A stretch of DNA of 64,000 nt from Arthrobacter agilis (lineage in GTDB: Bacteria > Actinomycetota > Actinomycetes > Actinomycetales > Micrococcaceae): NCBI RefSeq assembly GCF_006494655.1, contig NZ_VHIM01000009.1, positions 102,095 through 166,094 on the forward strand, written 5' to 3'. Shown piece after piece: positions 28,699 through 36,921 of this stretch. Both the position numbers and the translations under genes were made by a program. Every line of letters begins with the position of its first letter. Within the stretch, counting starts at the first letter, position 1. The notes beneath the pieces were generated by a model, which searched no databases, was not told the DNA's origin, and worked only from the letters and a program-made list of their open reading frames with translations.

Positions 28699-31370
28699 CA
28701 CTCCCCGGCGTCGATCCCTCGTGGTCGGCGTATCTCGATGTGCCCTCGACCAGTACCGCGGACGCCCCGGGAACCAGCCACCGCTGGCACTACCTCGACA
28801 ATGGCGCCGGAGCGGACGGCACTCCCGTCAAGGGGACCCTCCTGTGCGTGCACGGCAATCCCACGTGGTCCTTCCTCTGGCGGACCTATCTGGCCGCCGG
28901 CCTTCCCGAGGGCTGGCGCGTCGTCGCCGTGGACCAGCTGGACATGGGCTACTCGGCGAGGACGGGCGTGTTCCGACGCCTCGAGCACCGCATCACCGAC
29001 CTCGGGGACTTCGTGGCGGCCCTCGGCCTGCACGGTCCCGTGGTCACGGTCGGGCATGACTGGGGCGGCGTCGTCAGCCTCGGTTACGCCCACCGGAACC
29101 GCGAGGACCTCGCGGGCGTCATCCTGACGAACACCGCGATCCACCAGGAGCCGGACCGCCCCATTCCCGCGCCCCTGCGGCTCGCGCTGGCTCCGGGCGT
29201 GCACGGACTCGGCACCCGGACGACCACCGCGTTCCTCGATGTCACCCTCGCCCTGGCACGACCGGCCCTGCAGCCGGAGGTGCGAGCCGCCTTCCGCGCG
29301 CCCTACGGCAGCGCCGCCGACCGCGGGGGAATCGCGAACTTCGTGTCCGACATCCCCGCCGACCCGTCCCACCCGAGCTACGCCGTCCTGACCTCGACGG
29401 CGGAGGGCATCCGGTCGCTCGACGTCCCCGTGCTCATGATGTGGGGGCCGCGCGACCCCATCTTCTCTGACCCCTATCTCGAGGATCTGGCCCGACGGCT
29501 CCCCCATGCCGACATCCACCGCTTCGAGCGGGCGAGCCACCTGGTGCAGGAGGACGCCGACACGGCTGCCACCGCGATGGAGTGGCTCACCGCCCGCGCC
29601 GTCGCCGTCGCGCCGCCCGTCGACGGTCCCCGTGCCGATCCGGAAGCCGGCGCGCCTGACACGACCGGCGAGGACGCCCCCTACTCCCCGCTCGGACAGC
29701 GCCTCCGCGAGCTGGCGGCAGGACCGGGGAGTTCCGCCACAGCCGTCGCCGAGATGACGGCGGACGGGCCCCGGACCCTGTCCTGGAAGGAACTCGACGA
29801 CGACGTCTCCGCCGTGGCAGCGGGCCTGGCAGCGCTGGGGTACGGTCCCGGGAGCCGCGTGAGTCTGCTCGTCCCCCCGGGGCTCGACCTCACCGTCCTC
29901 ATCTACGCGTTCCTGCGGGGCGGCGCGGTGATCGTGGTCGCCGACGCCGGCCTCGGCGCGCGCGGGCTGAGCCGCGCCGTCCGGAGTGCAGCGCCCGACG
30001 TCGTCATCGGCATCGAGCGGGCCCTCCTCGCCGCACGGGCCTTCGGCTGGCCGGGCAAGCGGATCAGCGCCACGACCCTGCCCGCCGCACGACGCCGCGC
30101 CCTCCGTGTCGACGCATCGCTCGGCGACCTGCGCGCCGCCCGCGCCGATGCCGGCCTCGCGGAACACGCCGCACCGGACGACGACGCCGCCATCCTCTTC
30201 ACCTCGGGCTCCACCGGGCCCGCGAAGGGCGTGGTGTACACGAACCGCCGCCTCTCGGCCATGCGGGACGCCGTCGAGTCCACCCTCGGTCTGGGGCCCG
30301 GCGCCTCACTGGTGGCCGGGTTCGCGCCGTTCGCCCTGCTGGGGCCGGCGCTCGGAGCCACCTCGGTCACTCCGGACATGGATGTCACCGCGCCGGGCAC
30401 CCTCACGGCCCAGGCCCTCGCGGATGCCGCGGCCGCCGTCGAGGCCACCGTGGTCTTCGCGTCACCCGCGGCCCTCCGGAACGTCCTGGCGACGTCGGAC
30501 GAGCTCTCGTCGGCAGGGCGGTCAGCCCTCGGGCGGATCTCCCTCATGCTCTCCGCCGGGGCACCGATCCCTCTCGCCCTACTCGAATCGGTGCAGGACC
30601 TCGTTCCTGCGGCCGCACTCCACACGCCGTACGGCATGACCGAATCACTGCTCGTGGCCGATATCGAGCTCGACGGCGTGCGGCGAGCGGCTGCCGCCGC
30701 CGCGGCGGGCCAGCAGGGCGCCGGCAACGGGGTCTGCGTGGGACTGCCCGTGCACCGCGCCCGTGTGGCCGTGAGTCCCCTGAGCATCAGCGGGCCGGGT
30801 GGGGATGCGGTCTGCGAGGCGACGGGTGCGCCCACGACCCAGCCCGGGGTCACGGGTGAGATCCTCGTCGAGGCGCCCCACGTCAAGGACCGCTACTTCC
30901 GTCTCTGGCGGACGCAGCAGGACGCCGCAAGAACCACTCCGTGGCACCGGACCGGCGATATCGGGCACTTCGATGCCGAGGGTCGGCTGTGGGTCGAGGG
31001 CCGGCTCGGGCACGTCATCACGAGTGCCGAGGGCATCGTGACGCCGGTGGGCCTCGAGCACGCCCTCCAGGAGCTCGACGACGTCCGGCTGGCCGCCGTC
31101 GTCGGCGTCGGACCCGTCGGAACCCAGGCTGTTGTCGCCGTGGTCGAGACCGCCCAGCCCGAGGGGAGGGGCCGCCGCGGGCGGCTCGCCGACGCCGGCC
31201 TCGCTGCCGGCGCTCGTGCCGTGGCCCGGGACTGCGGGATCGATCTTGCTGCGGTGATCGCGGTGCCCGCCCTCCCCGTCGACATCCGCCACAACGCGAA
31301 GATCGACCGTGCCGCGGTCGGCGCCTGGGCCGCGGTCTTCCTCAGCGGCGGGAGGGCCGGCTCGCTGTGA
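28692..31370 (+). CDS. oleBC: OleBC fusion: beta-lactone decarboxylase plus beta-lactone synthetase
   Basis: An 892-residue protein that carries out the last two steps of olefin synthesis. Residues about 1-305 are OleB, an alpha/beta hydrolase of the haloalkane-dehalogenase fold: VHGNPTWSFLWRTYL, nucleophile Asp in VTVGHDWGGVVSLGYA, and VLMMWGPRDPIF; it decarboxylates the beta-lactone to a cis-alkene. A linker rich in Pro, Gly and Asp joins OleC (about 330-890), an ANL-superfamily enzyme: FTSGSTGPAKGVVYTNRRL, TPYGMTESLLVADIEL, and the hinge HRTGDIGHFDAEGRLWVEGR. OleC closes beta-hydroxy acids to beta-lactones using ATP. Separate in Gram-negatives, the two are fused in actinobacteria such as Micrococcus. 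GTG start. Confidence 0.92.
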   Translation: MVALPGVDPSWSAYLDVPSTSTADAPGTSHRWHYLDNGAGADGTPVKGTLLCVHGNPTWSFLWRTYLAAGLPEGWRVVAVDQLDMGYSARTGVFRRLEHRITDLGDFVAALGLHGPVVTVGHDWGGVVSLGYAHRNREDLAGVILTNTAIHQEPDRPIPAPLRLALAPGVHGLGTRTTTAFLDVTLALARPALQPEVRAAFRAPYGSAADRGGIANFVSDIPADPSHPSYAVLTSTAEGIRSLDVPVLMMWGPRDPIFSDPYLEDLARRLPHADIHRFERASHLVQEDADTAATAMEWLTARAVAVAPPVDGPRADPEAGAPDTTGEDAPYSPLGQRLRELAAGPGSSATAVAEMTADGPRTLSWKELDDDVSAVAAGLAALGYGPGSRVSLLVPPGLDLTVLIYAFLRGGAVIVVADAGLGARGLSRAVRSAAPDVVIGIERALLAARAFGWPGKRISATTLPAARRRALRVDASLGDLRAARADAGLAEHAAPDDDAAILFTSGSTGPAKGVVYTNRRLSAMRDAVESTLGLGPGASLVAGFAPFALLGPALGATSVTPDMDVTAPGTLTAQALADAAAAVEATVVFASPAALRNVLATSDELSSAGRSALGRISLMLSAGAPIPLALLESVQDLVPAAALHTPYGMTESLLVADIELDGVRRAAAAAAAGQQGAGNGVCVGLPVHRARVAVSPLSISGPGGDAVCEATGAPTTQPGVTGEILVEAPHVKDRYFRLWRTQQDAARTTPWHRTGDIGHFDAEGRLWVEGRLGHVITSAEGIVTPVGLEHALQELDDVRLAAVVGVGPVGTQAVVAVVETAQPEGRGRRGRLADAGLAAGARAVARDCGIDLAAVIAVPALPVDIRHNAKIDRAAVGAWAAVFLSGGRAGSL

Positions 31371-32335
31371 CCGTCCTCGTCACGGGCGCGAGCGGGATGC
31401 TCGGCCGCGCCGTCGCCGAGAACCTGATCGACGCCGGCGACGAGGTGCGGTGCTTCCAGCGCCGCCCCTCCGGTGTACCGGGTGCAACTGACGTGCTCGG
31501 CAGCATCGAGGACCCGGCAGCCATCGCGCGCGCCGTCGACGGCTGCTCCGCCGTCATCCACCTCGCGGCCAAGGTCTCCTTCACCGGAGCGCCGGCCGAG
31601 TTCGAGCGCGTCAACGTGGACGGTACGCGACACCTGCTCGAGGCCGCCCGCCGCGCCGGCGTGACGGACGTCGTCCAGGTGTCCTCTCCCTCCGTCGCGC
31701 ACACCGGGACGTCCCTCGTCGGCGCGTCCGCCGGCACGGCGGACCCGGGGAGGGCGCGCGGGGACTACGCGCGGACCAAGGCCGCGGCCGAACTCCTGGC
31801 CCTCGGCGCCTCGGACCCTGCTTTCCGCGTGGCCGCGGTCCGCCCGCACATCGTCTGGGGTCCTGGAGACACCCAGCTGGTGGAGCGCGTCATCGATCGC
31901 GCCCGTGCCGGTCGCCTGCCCCTTCTCGGCGGTGGCAGGGCGCTGATCGACACGACCTATGTCGACAACGCCGCCTCCGCCATCGTCGCCTGCCTGCGCA
32001 GGATGGATGCGGCCCAGGGACAGGCACTCGTGGTGACCAATGGTGAACCCCGTCCCATCGCGGACCTGCTCGCGGGCATGTGCCGGGCGGGCGGAGTGAC
32101 TCCCCCGTCCTGGTCCGTCCCGGGAGCCGTGGCCAGAAGAGCCGGCGCCGTGATCGATCAGGCGTGGACGCGGGCCGGACGCCGCGACGAGCCGCCCATG
32201 ACGCAGTTCCTCGCCGAGCAGCTCTCGACGGCGCACTGGTTCGACCAGCGGCGCACGCGCGCGGTGCTCGACTGGCACCCCACCGTGACGATCGACGAGG
32301 GTTTCCGGCGCCTCGCCGACCACTACCGGACCTGA
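31367..32335 (+). CDS. oleD: OleD, NADPH-dependent beta-keto acid reductase
   Basis: Short-chain/extended dehydrogenase that reduces the OleA product to a beta-hydroxy acid. The Rossmann motif is VLVTGASGMLGRAVAENL. The catalytic Tyr-Lys pair is in RGDYARTKAAAELL, with the serine in VVQVSSPSVAHTG; VRPHIVWGPGDTQLVERVI is typical of the 3-beta-HSD-like group to which OleD belongs. The GTG at 31367 overlaps the oleBC stop as GTGA, with GGAGGG upstream. The frame is open far upstream inside oleBC, but that part is not coding. 322 residues. It ends the operon, followed by a strong hairpin. Confidence 0.92.
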   Translation: MTVLVTGASGMLGRAVAENLIDAGDEVRCFQRRPSGVPGATDVLGSIEDPAAIARAVDGCSAVIHLAAKVSFTGAPAEFERVNVDGTRHLLEAARRAGVTDVVQVSSPSVAHTGTSLVGASAGTADPGRARGDYARTKAAAELLALGASDPAFRVAAVRPHIVWGPGDTQLVERVIDRARAGRLPLLGGGRALIDTTYVDNAASAIVACLRRMDAAQGQALVVTNGEPRPIADLLAGMCRAGGVTPPSWSVPGAVARRAGAVIDQAWTRAGRRDEPPMTQFLAEQLSTAHWFDQRRTRAVLDWHPTVTIDEGFRRLADHYRT

Positions 32336-32404
32336 GCGTCGACTGAAGGCCCGTAGCGCGAGATCCTGCTCCGCGTTGCGAGGATTATTGGCTCAGGACG
32401 CGGA

Positions 32405-32435
32405 GAAGGACGGGATGCCGGGCATCCCGTCCTTC
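32405..32435. terminator. Bidirectional terminator after oleD and the NlpC/P60 gene
   Basis: GAAGGACGGGATG pairs with CATCCCGTCCTTC around a 5-base loop. The plus-strand side continues into a T-rich stretch (TGTCGGTTCTGCTGTG). The flanking genes converge on it. Confidence 0.8.
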
Positions 32436-32510
32436 TGTCGGTTCTGCTGTGCTGTCCGTCTGTCCGTCTCCCCTGCGACCGGATCGGGCCGTCGGAGAGT
32501 GGCGCGGGGA

Positions 32511-33329
32511 CTAGCGGGTGTAGTAGCCGTCGACTGACATGGAGTTGACCGAGTGCACCTGCGTACCCTGCGAGGGGTTGAGGGCGCTGACCATCTGGCC
32601 GTTGCCGAGGTAGATGCCGACGTGGCTTCCACCGTTCTGGCTCACAAGGTCGCCCGGCTGGGGGTTGCTGGTGGGACGCATGGAAGCGAACTGCGACCAC
32701 GTGGTACGGGGCAGGTTGATGCCGTGCTGCGCGTAGACCCACTGCACGAAGCCGGAGCAGTCCCAGCCACCGAAGGCGGTGCCGCCGTAGACGTAGCCCG
32801 ATCCGACACCCTGCATAGCCGTCCCGGCGATACCGGACATCGACGAGCTCTGGCGAACGACGGGCTGCCCTGTCGACTGCAGGCTGAAGGCCGAGTCGGC
32901 AGCAGCAGCAGGTGCCGCAACCGGAGCGGTGGCTGCAGGGGTGTACGTTGCGGCCGGGGTGTACGTGGCGGCCGGTGCATACGTTGCGGCCGGTGCATAC
33001 GTGGATGCTGCGGGGGCAGCCCACTGAGTGGTGGCGGCTGCTGGCACGCCCCACTGGTCGGTGGTGTAGGTGCGAGTTCCGTTCGCATCCCACTCGGTGA
33101 CGGTGTAGACACCGGTGGTTGCGGCCTGCGTGCTGACGGGAGCTGCAGTGATCTCGCCGGATGCGCTGGCGGGAAGTGCTGCGCCGAGCAGCAAACCCGA
33201 TGCCGCGACGACCACGGCTGCGGGCTTGCCGGCCACGGAGGCGCCGGCGGTGACGGCACGGGATGCGGTGACGAGGGGATTCGTGCGGGTGGGGACTGCG
33301 CGGTGGCGCGCGTTCGTGCTCTTGGACAT
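32511..33329 (-). CDS. Secreted NlpC/P60 peptidoglycan endopeptidase
   Basis: Exported cysteine peptidase, 272 residues, that cuts peptide cross-links of the cell wall. A basic N-terminus and hydrophobic segment (AAVVVAASGLLLGAALPASASG) form a signal peptide cut near ASASG. A middle region of AATY-x-PA repeats leads to the catalytic domain: Cys in FGGWDCSGFVQWVYAQHGINLPR, His in NGGSHVGIYLGNGQMVSA, preceded by YVYGGTAF. The ATG at 33329 is used because the riboswitch-like leader ends just before it; upstream in-frame ATG codons lie within that leader. Regulation by c-di-AMP is expected. Confidence 0.92.
   Translation of the reverse strand: MSKSTNARHRAVPTRTNPLVTASRAVTAGASVAGKPAAVVVAASGLLLGAALPASASGEITAAPVSTQAATTGVYTVTEWDANGTRTYTTDQWGVPAAATTQWAAPAASTYAPAATYAPAATYTPAATYTPAATAPVAAPAAAADSAFSLQSTGQPVVRQSSSMSGIAGTAMQGVGSGYVYGGTAFGGWDCSGFVQWVYAQHGINLPRTTWSQFASMRPTSNPQPGDLVSQNGGSHVGIYLGNGQMVSALNPSQGTQVHSVNSMSVDGYYTR
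32941..33012. repeat. Four 18-bp tandem repeats in the NlpC/P60 gene
   Basis: Units of GTGTACGTTGCGGCCGGG type repeat at 32941, 32959, 32977 and 32995, the last one degenerate. They encode the hexapeptide repeat AATY-x-PA in the linker between the signal peptide and the catalytic domain. Their number probably varies between strains. Confidence 0.7.
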
Positions 33330-33339
33330 GTTGCTGCCT

Positions 33340-33490
33340 TTCCCAATGCCTGCGAAGTTAGCTGTCGGGTTCGGATGGGACATCCGGACGCGTATCGCAT
33401 TGACCACCGCCCCAGCTGTGGTCCACGCGCGTCTTTACCCCTAGGACTCCGGAGAGAGCCCGCTTTCGGTTCCCCCGCCCCTGTCGATAT
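33340..33490 (-). ncRNA. c-di-AMP riboswitch (ydaO-yuaA type)
   Basis: On the minus strand the leader of the NlpC/P60 gene contains the two conserved blocks of this riboswitch in the right order: GGGGGAACC (33469-33477) with GGGGTAAAG after it, and CCGAACCCGACAGCTAAC (start of the block at 33348-33374) followed by TTCGCAGGC. In actinobacteria this class typically controls cell-wall hydrolase and resuscitation genes; c-di-AMP binding turns expression down. The exact ends are estimated. The expression platform between 33330 and 33347 is very short. Confidence 0.85.
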
Positions 33491-33573
33491 GTGTAGCGAA
33501 CGGTCCGTCCTCATCGACAGGGTTAGGCAGAGTGAGGAGGGCGCCCCTCCGTTGTGGAACGGGCGCGGGGTCT

Positions 33574-33602
33574 ACGGTACGCGCTACCCGCCGAGTTGTC
33601 AC
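33574..33602 (-). promoter_or_regulatory. Probable promoter of the riboswitch-NlpC/P60 transcript
   Basis: On the minus strand GTGACA (33597-33602) and TACCGT (33574-33579) are separated by exactly 17 bases, fitting a vegetative promoter. The start would be near 33566, giving a leader of about 235 bases that includes the riboswitch. Confidence 0.5.
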
Positions 33603-33646
33603 GTTTGGGTCACGGACACCGAGCCGGGCACGCCGAACGTCCCGTC

Positions 33647-34606
33647 TCAGGGTCGGGCGTTGCGGGGCTTCGGCTGGCAGTGCGGGCAGAGGAAGGACGA
33701 TCTGTTCATGAACGACTCCCGCCGGATCAGGGTGCTCCGCCCCTCCGCGAGGCAGCGTCGGCAGGGCCGGCCCGCGCGTCCGTAGGCTTCGAGATCCCGC
33801 GCGAAATAGCCGGATGCGCCGTTCACGTTCACGTACAGGGAATCGAAACTGGTACCGCCTGCCGCGAGTGCGCGGGCCATGACCCCGGTAGCGGCATCGA
33901 CGATACGCCGCGTGTCGGGGCGGCGCATGGTGTCGGTGGGACGCGCGTAGTGGAATCTCGCGGCCCAGAGGGCTTCATCCGCGTAGATGTTGCCGATGCC
34001 CGAGATGAGGCCCTGATCGAGGAGCGCCCGCTTGAGTCCCGTGCGCCGTGAGGTGAGCCGCTCGTGGAACTGCGACAGGGAGAAGGCAGGATCGAGGGGA
34101 TCCCTGGCGATATGCGCGGCCTGGTGGGGAATCAGCGGGGTGGCTCGTCCGCCGGTACCGCCTGCCGCGCCGTCGGCCGTGGGCTCGAGGTCGGCGACGA
34201 ACATCCCGCCGAAGATCCGCTGGTCCACGAAGCGGAGATCGGTCGGGAGGGCGTTGCCGCCGTCCATTGCCGGGGAGAGTCGCAGGCGGACCTTCAGGTG
34301 CTTCTCGTCGGGTGCCTCGGAATCCTCGATCAGCAGCTGTCCGCTCATGCCCAGATGGGCCATGAGGGCGACACTCGGGGGCAGCGTCGGCGCCGACGGC
34401 TCGGCGAGCGTCAGCCAGAGGAATTTCCCGCGGCGCACCACATCCGTCACGAGGGCACCGCCCACCGTGCCGACGAAGTCCTCCACGCCGTGCACGTGGC
34501 GCCGGAGGGAGCGTGCATCGATGATCTCCACGGACTCGATGACCCGGCCCACCACCCAGCGCTCCAGCCCGCGCCGGACCACTTCGACCTCCGGCAGTTC
34601 GGGCAC
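33647..34606 (-). CDS. mutM: Formamidopyrimidine-DNA glycosylase
   Basis: Base-excision enzyme that removes 8-oxoguanine and formamidopyrimidines. Catalytic Pro1-Glu2 are in [17 protein letters not shown] (after removal of Met). The lysine is in [12 protein letters not shown], the helix-two-turn-helix in [17 protein letters not shown], and the C-terminal zinc finger is CRRC ... CPHC. The 319-residue length includes a Gly/Ala-rich loop around residues 146-160, longer than in E. coli. The GTG start immediately follows the rnc stop (TGA-GTG). Confidence 0.96.
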   Translation of the reverse strand: MPELPEVEVVRRGLERWVVGRVIESVEIIDARSLRRHVHGVEDFVGTVGGALVTDVVRRGKFLWLTLAEPSAPTLPPSVALMAHLGMSGQLLIEDSEAPDEKHLKVRLRLSPAMDGGNALPTDLRFVDQRIFGGMFVADLEPTADGAAGGTGGRATPLIPHQAAHIARDPLDPAFSLSQFHERLTSRRTGLKRALLDQGLISGIGNIYADEALWAARFHYARPTDTMRRPDTRRIVDAATGVMARALAAGGTSFDSLYVNVNGASGYFARDLEAYGRAGRPCRRCLAEGRSTLIRRESFMNRSSFLCPHCQPKPRNARP

Positions 34607-35368
34607 TCAGGCCCCGTCGGCCGTCGGACCGGCCGCGATCGCCGATGAGTCCGCATCCCCGGCTTCGGCGAGGAGCTTCGAGGACGCCGCTGCCGCAGCC
34701 TGCTCGGCCTCCTTCTTGGAGTGGCCACCCCCGGAGCCGTAAGCGACTCCCCCGATCACGAGACGGGCGGTGAAGGTGCGGGCGTGGTCCGGCCCGGTGC
34801 CGTCCACCTGGTAGTCGATCAGACCGAGCCGCCGCGCGGCAGCGGTCTCCTGGATGCGGGTCTTCCAGTCGGTGCCTTCTCCGAGCACCTCGGAATCGCG
34901 CAGGAGCGGACCGATCAGGCGCATCACCATCGCCCGCGCGGGTTCGATCCCGTGGCTCAGGTATGCGGCTCCAATCACCGCTTCCATGGTGTCCGCCAGG
35001 ATGGACGCCTTGTCCCGCCCGTTGGTCAGTTTCTCGCCCTGGCCGAGCAGCACGTAACTGCCGAGGTCCAGGGAGCGCGCCACCCCCGCAAGGGCCCGCG
35101 TGCTCACGACGGCAGACCGCCGCTTGGCGAGCTCGCCCTCCGACAGGTCCGGGTTGTCCCGGTAGAGCGCGTCCGTGACCGAGAGGCCCAGCACGGAGTC
35201 CCCGAGGAACTCGAGGCGCTCGTTCGTCGGGATTCCGCCCTTCTCATACGCGTAGGACCGGTGCGTGAGGGCAAGACGAAGCGTCCCGGCGTCGATGTCG
35301 ACGCCGAGACGCTTGGTCAGGTCTTCTGTATTCTTCACAACCGCATCAGCTGATCCTGCAGCGGACAT
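34607..35368 (-). CDS. rnc: Ribonuclease III
   Basis: Double-strand-specific RNase that matures rRNA. The catalytic signature is NERLEFLGDSVLGLSVTDALY, the second acidic site is SILADTMEAVIGAAYLSHG, and the C-terminal double-stranded-RNA-binding domain runs from DWKTRIQETAAARRLGLIDYQV to GGGHSKKEAEQAAAAASSKLL. 253 residues. No strong ribosome-binding site precedes the ATG. It lies between rpmF and mutM as usual in actinobacteria. Confidence 0.96.
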   Translation of the reverse strand: MSAAGSADAVVKNTEDLTKRLGVDIDAGTLRLALTHRSYAYEKGGIPTNERLEFLGDSVLGLSVTDALYRDNPDLSEGELAKRRSAVVSTRALAGVARSLDLGSYVLLGQGEKLTNGRDKASILADTMEAVIGAAYLSHGIEPARAMVMRLIGPLLRDSEVLGEGTDWKTRIQETAAARRLGLIDYQVDGTGPDHARTFTARLVIGGVAYGSGGGHSKKEAEQAAAAASSKLLAEAGDADSSAIAAGPTADGA

Positions 35369-35372
35369 CCGA

Positions 35373-35396
35373 CCGCCGATGCAGAAACATCGGCGG
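35373..35396. other. Hairpin between rpmF and rnc
   Basis: CCGCCGATG and CATCGGCGG pair perfectly (9 bp) around a 6-base loop, 15 bases after the rpmF stop and just before rnc. No T-run follows on the minus strand. It could act as a partial terminator, or as a target for RNase III autoregulation of the rnc transcript. Confidence 0.6.
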
Positions 35397-35410
35397 AGCG
35401 TCGTCCGGTG

Positions 35411-35614
35411 TCAGACGTCGGCTACCTTGCGGCCCTTGTACTCCAGGAACAGCGGCGTACCGGCGGAGTCGGTGACGACCTTGGCCTGGTGCGCGAGGCT
35501 GTAGGTGACCCGGCCGTTCTCGAGGGTCTTGACCAGCTTGGGGGCGGTTGCCTTCCACTGGGACCGGCGTGCACGGGTATTCGCGCGGGACATCTTCCGC
35601 TTCGGGACAGCCAC
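35411..35614 (-). CDS. rpmF: 50S ribosomal protein L32
   Basis: 67-residue large-subunit protein, recognisable from [21 protein letters not shown]. The CxxC pairs of the zinc-binding form are absent, so this is the zinc-independent type common in actinobacteria. The GTG start is two bases after the DUF177 stop, with AGGAAGAG upstream inside that gene. Confidence 0.95.
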   Translation of the reverse strand: MAVPKRKMSRANTRARRSQWKATAPKLVKTLENGRVTYSLAHQAKVVTDSAGTPLFLEYKGRKVADV

Positions 35615-35616
35615 GG

Positions 35617-36207
35617 CTAACTCTCTTCCTTCTCGTCTGACTCTGACTTGGTTGCCGCGTCGTTCTCAGCGGCGGTGCCCGCCAGCCCGGCGAGGGCTGA
35701 CCAGCGAGGGTCCAAAACTTCGTGGTGGTGGTCAGGATCATCGTTGAGTTGCGCTCCGCATTCGGAGCACAGGCCCTGACAATCCTCCTGGCACACCGGC
35801 TGGAACGGCAGTGAAGTCACCACCGCATCCCTCAGCACGGGTTCCAGATCGACCGATTCGCTCTCCACCCTGTGCTGATCTTCGTCCTCCTCCACCGACA
35901 GCGACTCCGAGTCGCTGTAGAAAAAGAGTTCCTGGAGGTCCACCTCGCGGTCGAACCGCAGTGGCTCCAGGCATCGGCCGCACTCGCCCGTCACCTCGAC
36001 GCCGGCCGTACCCGAGACGAGGATTCCCTCGTGCACGGATTCGAACCGCAGATCGAGTTCCATGTCGGAACCCTCCCGCACGCCGATCAGGGCTACTCCG
36101 AAGTCCTTGGGTGCCGGTACATGTTCCTCGACTGTCCGCATGCTTCCCGGACTGCGTCCGAGATCCTTGACGCTGAACGTCAAGGGCGAACTGAGATCGC
36201 TTTTAAT
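35617..36207 (-). CDS. DUF177 (YceD) family protein, possible ATT start
   Basis: Protein of the DUF177 family found before rpmF across bacteria and linked to 23S rRNA or L32 metabolism. The core [46 protein letters not shown] and the cysteine set [13 protein letters not shown] fit the family. The start is a problem. In-frame TTG and ATG codons at 36270 and 36264 have no ribosome-binding site and lie on or upstream of the likely promoter. AGGAG is five bases before an ATT at 36207, which begins [16 protein letters not shown] where homologues start. I annotate ATT, giving 196 residues. Confidence 0.85.
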   Translation of the reverse strand: MKSDLSSPLTFSVKDLGRSPGSMRTVEEHVPAPKDFGVALIGVREGSDMELDLRFESVHEGILVSGTAGVEVTGECGRCLEPLRFDREVDLQELFFYSDSESLSVEEDEDQHRVESESVDLEPVLRDAVVTSLPFQPVCQEDCQGLCSECGAQLNDDPDHHHEVLDPRWSALAGLAGTAAENDAATKSESDEKEES

Positions 36208-36240
36208 GGTGACTCCTGTAGAACATATGACCGACGTACC

Positions 36241-36270
36241 ATCGTAGCCTGACCGGACGGGCATGCCCAA
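36241..36270 (-). promoter_or_regulatory. Probable promoter of the DUF177-rpmF operon
   Basis: On the minus strand TTGGGC (36265-36270) and TACGAT (36241-36246) are 18 bases apart. Transcription would begin near 36234, downstream of the in-frame TTG/ATG codons and upstream of the ATT start. Confidence 0.45.
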
Positions 36271-36287
36271 AACGGGCGCGCCCCGCC

Positions 36288-36293
36288 TACGCT
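36288..36293 (+). promoter_or_regulatory. Possible -10 element of a leaderless DUF218 gene
   Basis: TACGCT ends six bases before the GTG at 36300. This spacing would place the transcription start at the start codon itself, as in many actinobacterial leaderless mRNAs. No ribosome-binding site precedes the GTG. Confidence 0.4.
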
Positions 36294-36299
36294 CGAACG

Positions 36300-36896
36300 G
36301 TGACCAGTCCCGCCCTTCCTCCCCGGCCCCCCGGATCGGCGCGCGATACGCGGCGGCGGATGCGGATCGCGCTGCGTGTGTGTGCCGCGCTCCTCGCGCT
36401 GTGGCTGATCCTCGCCTACGAGGCGTTCTACAACCCGCCGCTTCCGTCGACGGGACGCGCGGACGCCGTCGTCGTCCTCGGGGGTGCGGCGGACGAGCGT
36501 CTCGAGGTGGGACGCGCCCTGGTCGATCGCGGGGCTGCTCCTCGCCTTGTGCTGTCCTCGACCGGGCTTCCGGGCAATGCCCGGGCGGACGCGGTGTGCG
36601 CGGAGGACCTTCCCGACGTCACCTGTTTCCGGCCCGACCCGCTCACCACGCGCGGGGAGGCCCGGTCCATCGGCGATCTGGCACGGGACCAGGGCTGGGA
36701 CGACATCATCGTGGTGACCTCGACCTACCACGTCACGCGCTCGCACCTGAATATCTCGCAGTGTTCGAAGGCCGAGGTCACGATGGCCGCATCGGAACCC
36801 TCGTTGGACCCGGGCCAGTGGCTGGCGAGGTTCATCGAGGAGAGCGCCGCCCTGACCGCGAGCTGGCTGCGTCCCGTGTGCGCCAACCGGGTGTGA
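36300..36896 (+). CDS. DUF218 (YdcF/SanA-like) membrane protein
   Basis: 198 residues with one N-terminal membrane helix (IALRVCAALLALWLILAYEAFY) and a DUF218 domain outside the membrane. The domain motifs are DAVVVLGGAADERLEVGRAL, TTRGEARSIGDLA, IIVVTSTYHVTRSHL. Proteins of this group are implicated in envelope integrity (SanA), but the reaction is unknown. GTG start, apparently leaderless. It is divergent from the DUF177 gene and convergent with coaD. Confidence 0.82.
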   Translation: MTSPALPPRPPGSARDTRRRMRIALRVCAALLALWLILAYEAFYNPPLPSTGRADAVVVLGGAADERLEVGRALVDRGAAPRLVLSSTGLPGNARADAVCAEDLPDVTCFRPDPLTTRGEARSIGDLARDQGWDDIIVVTSTYHVTRSHLNISQCSKAEVTMAASEPSLDPGQWLARFIEESAALTASWLRPVCANRV

Positions 36897-36921
36897 GGAC
36901 GCAGCCCGACCGGCCGGGCCA

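Noticed and set aside
30941..31366. N-terminal extension of oleD
   Set aside because: The open frame overlaps the coding end of oleBC and has no family sequence; the GTG at 31367 with GGAGGG is the natural start.
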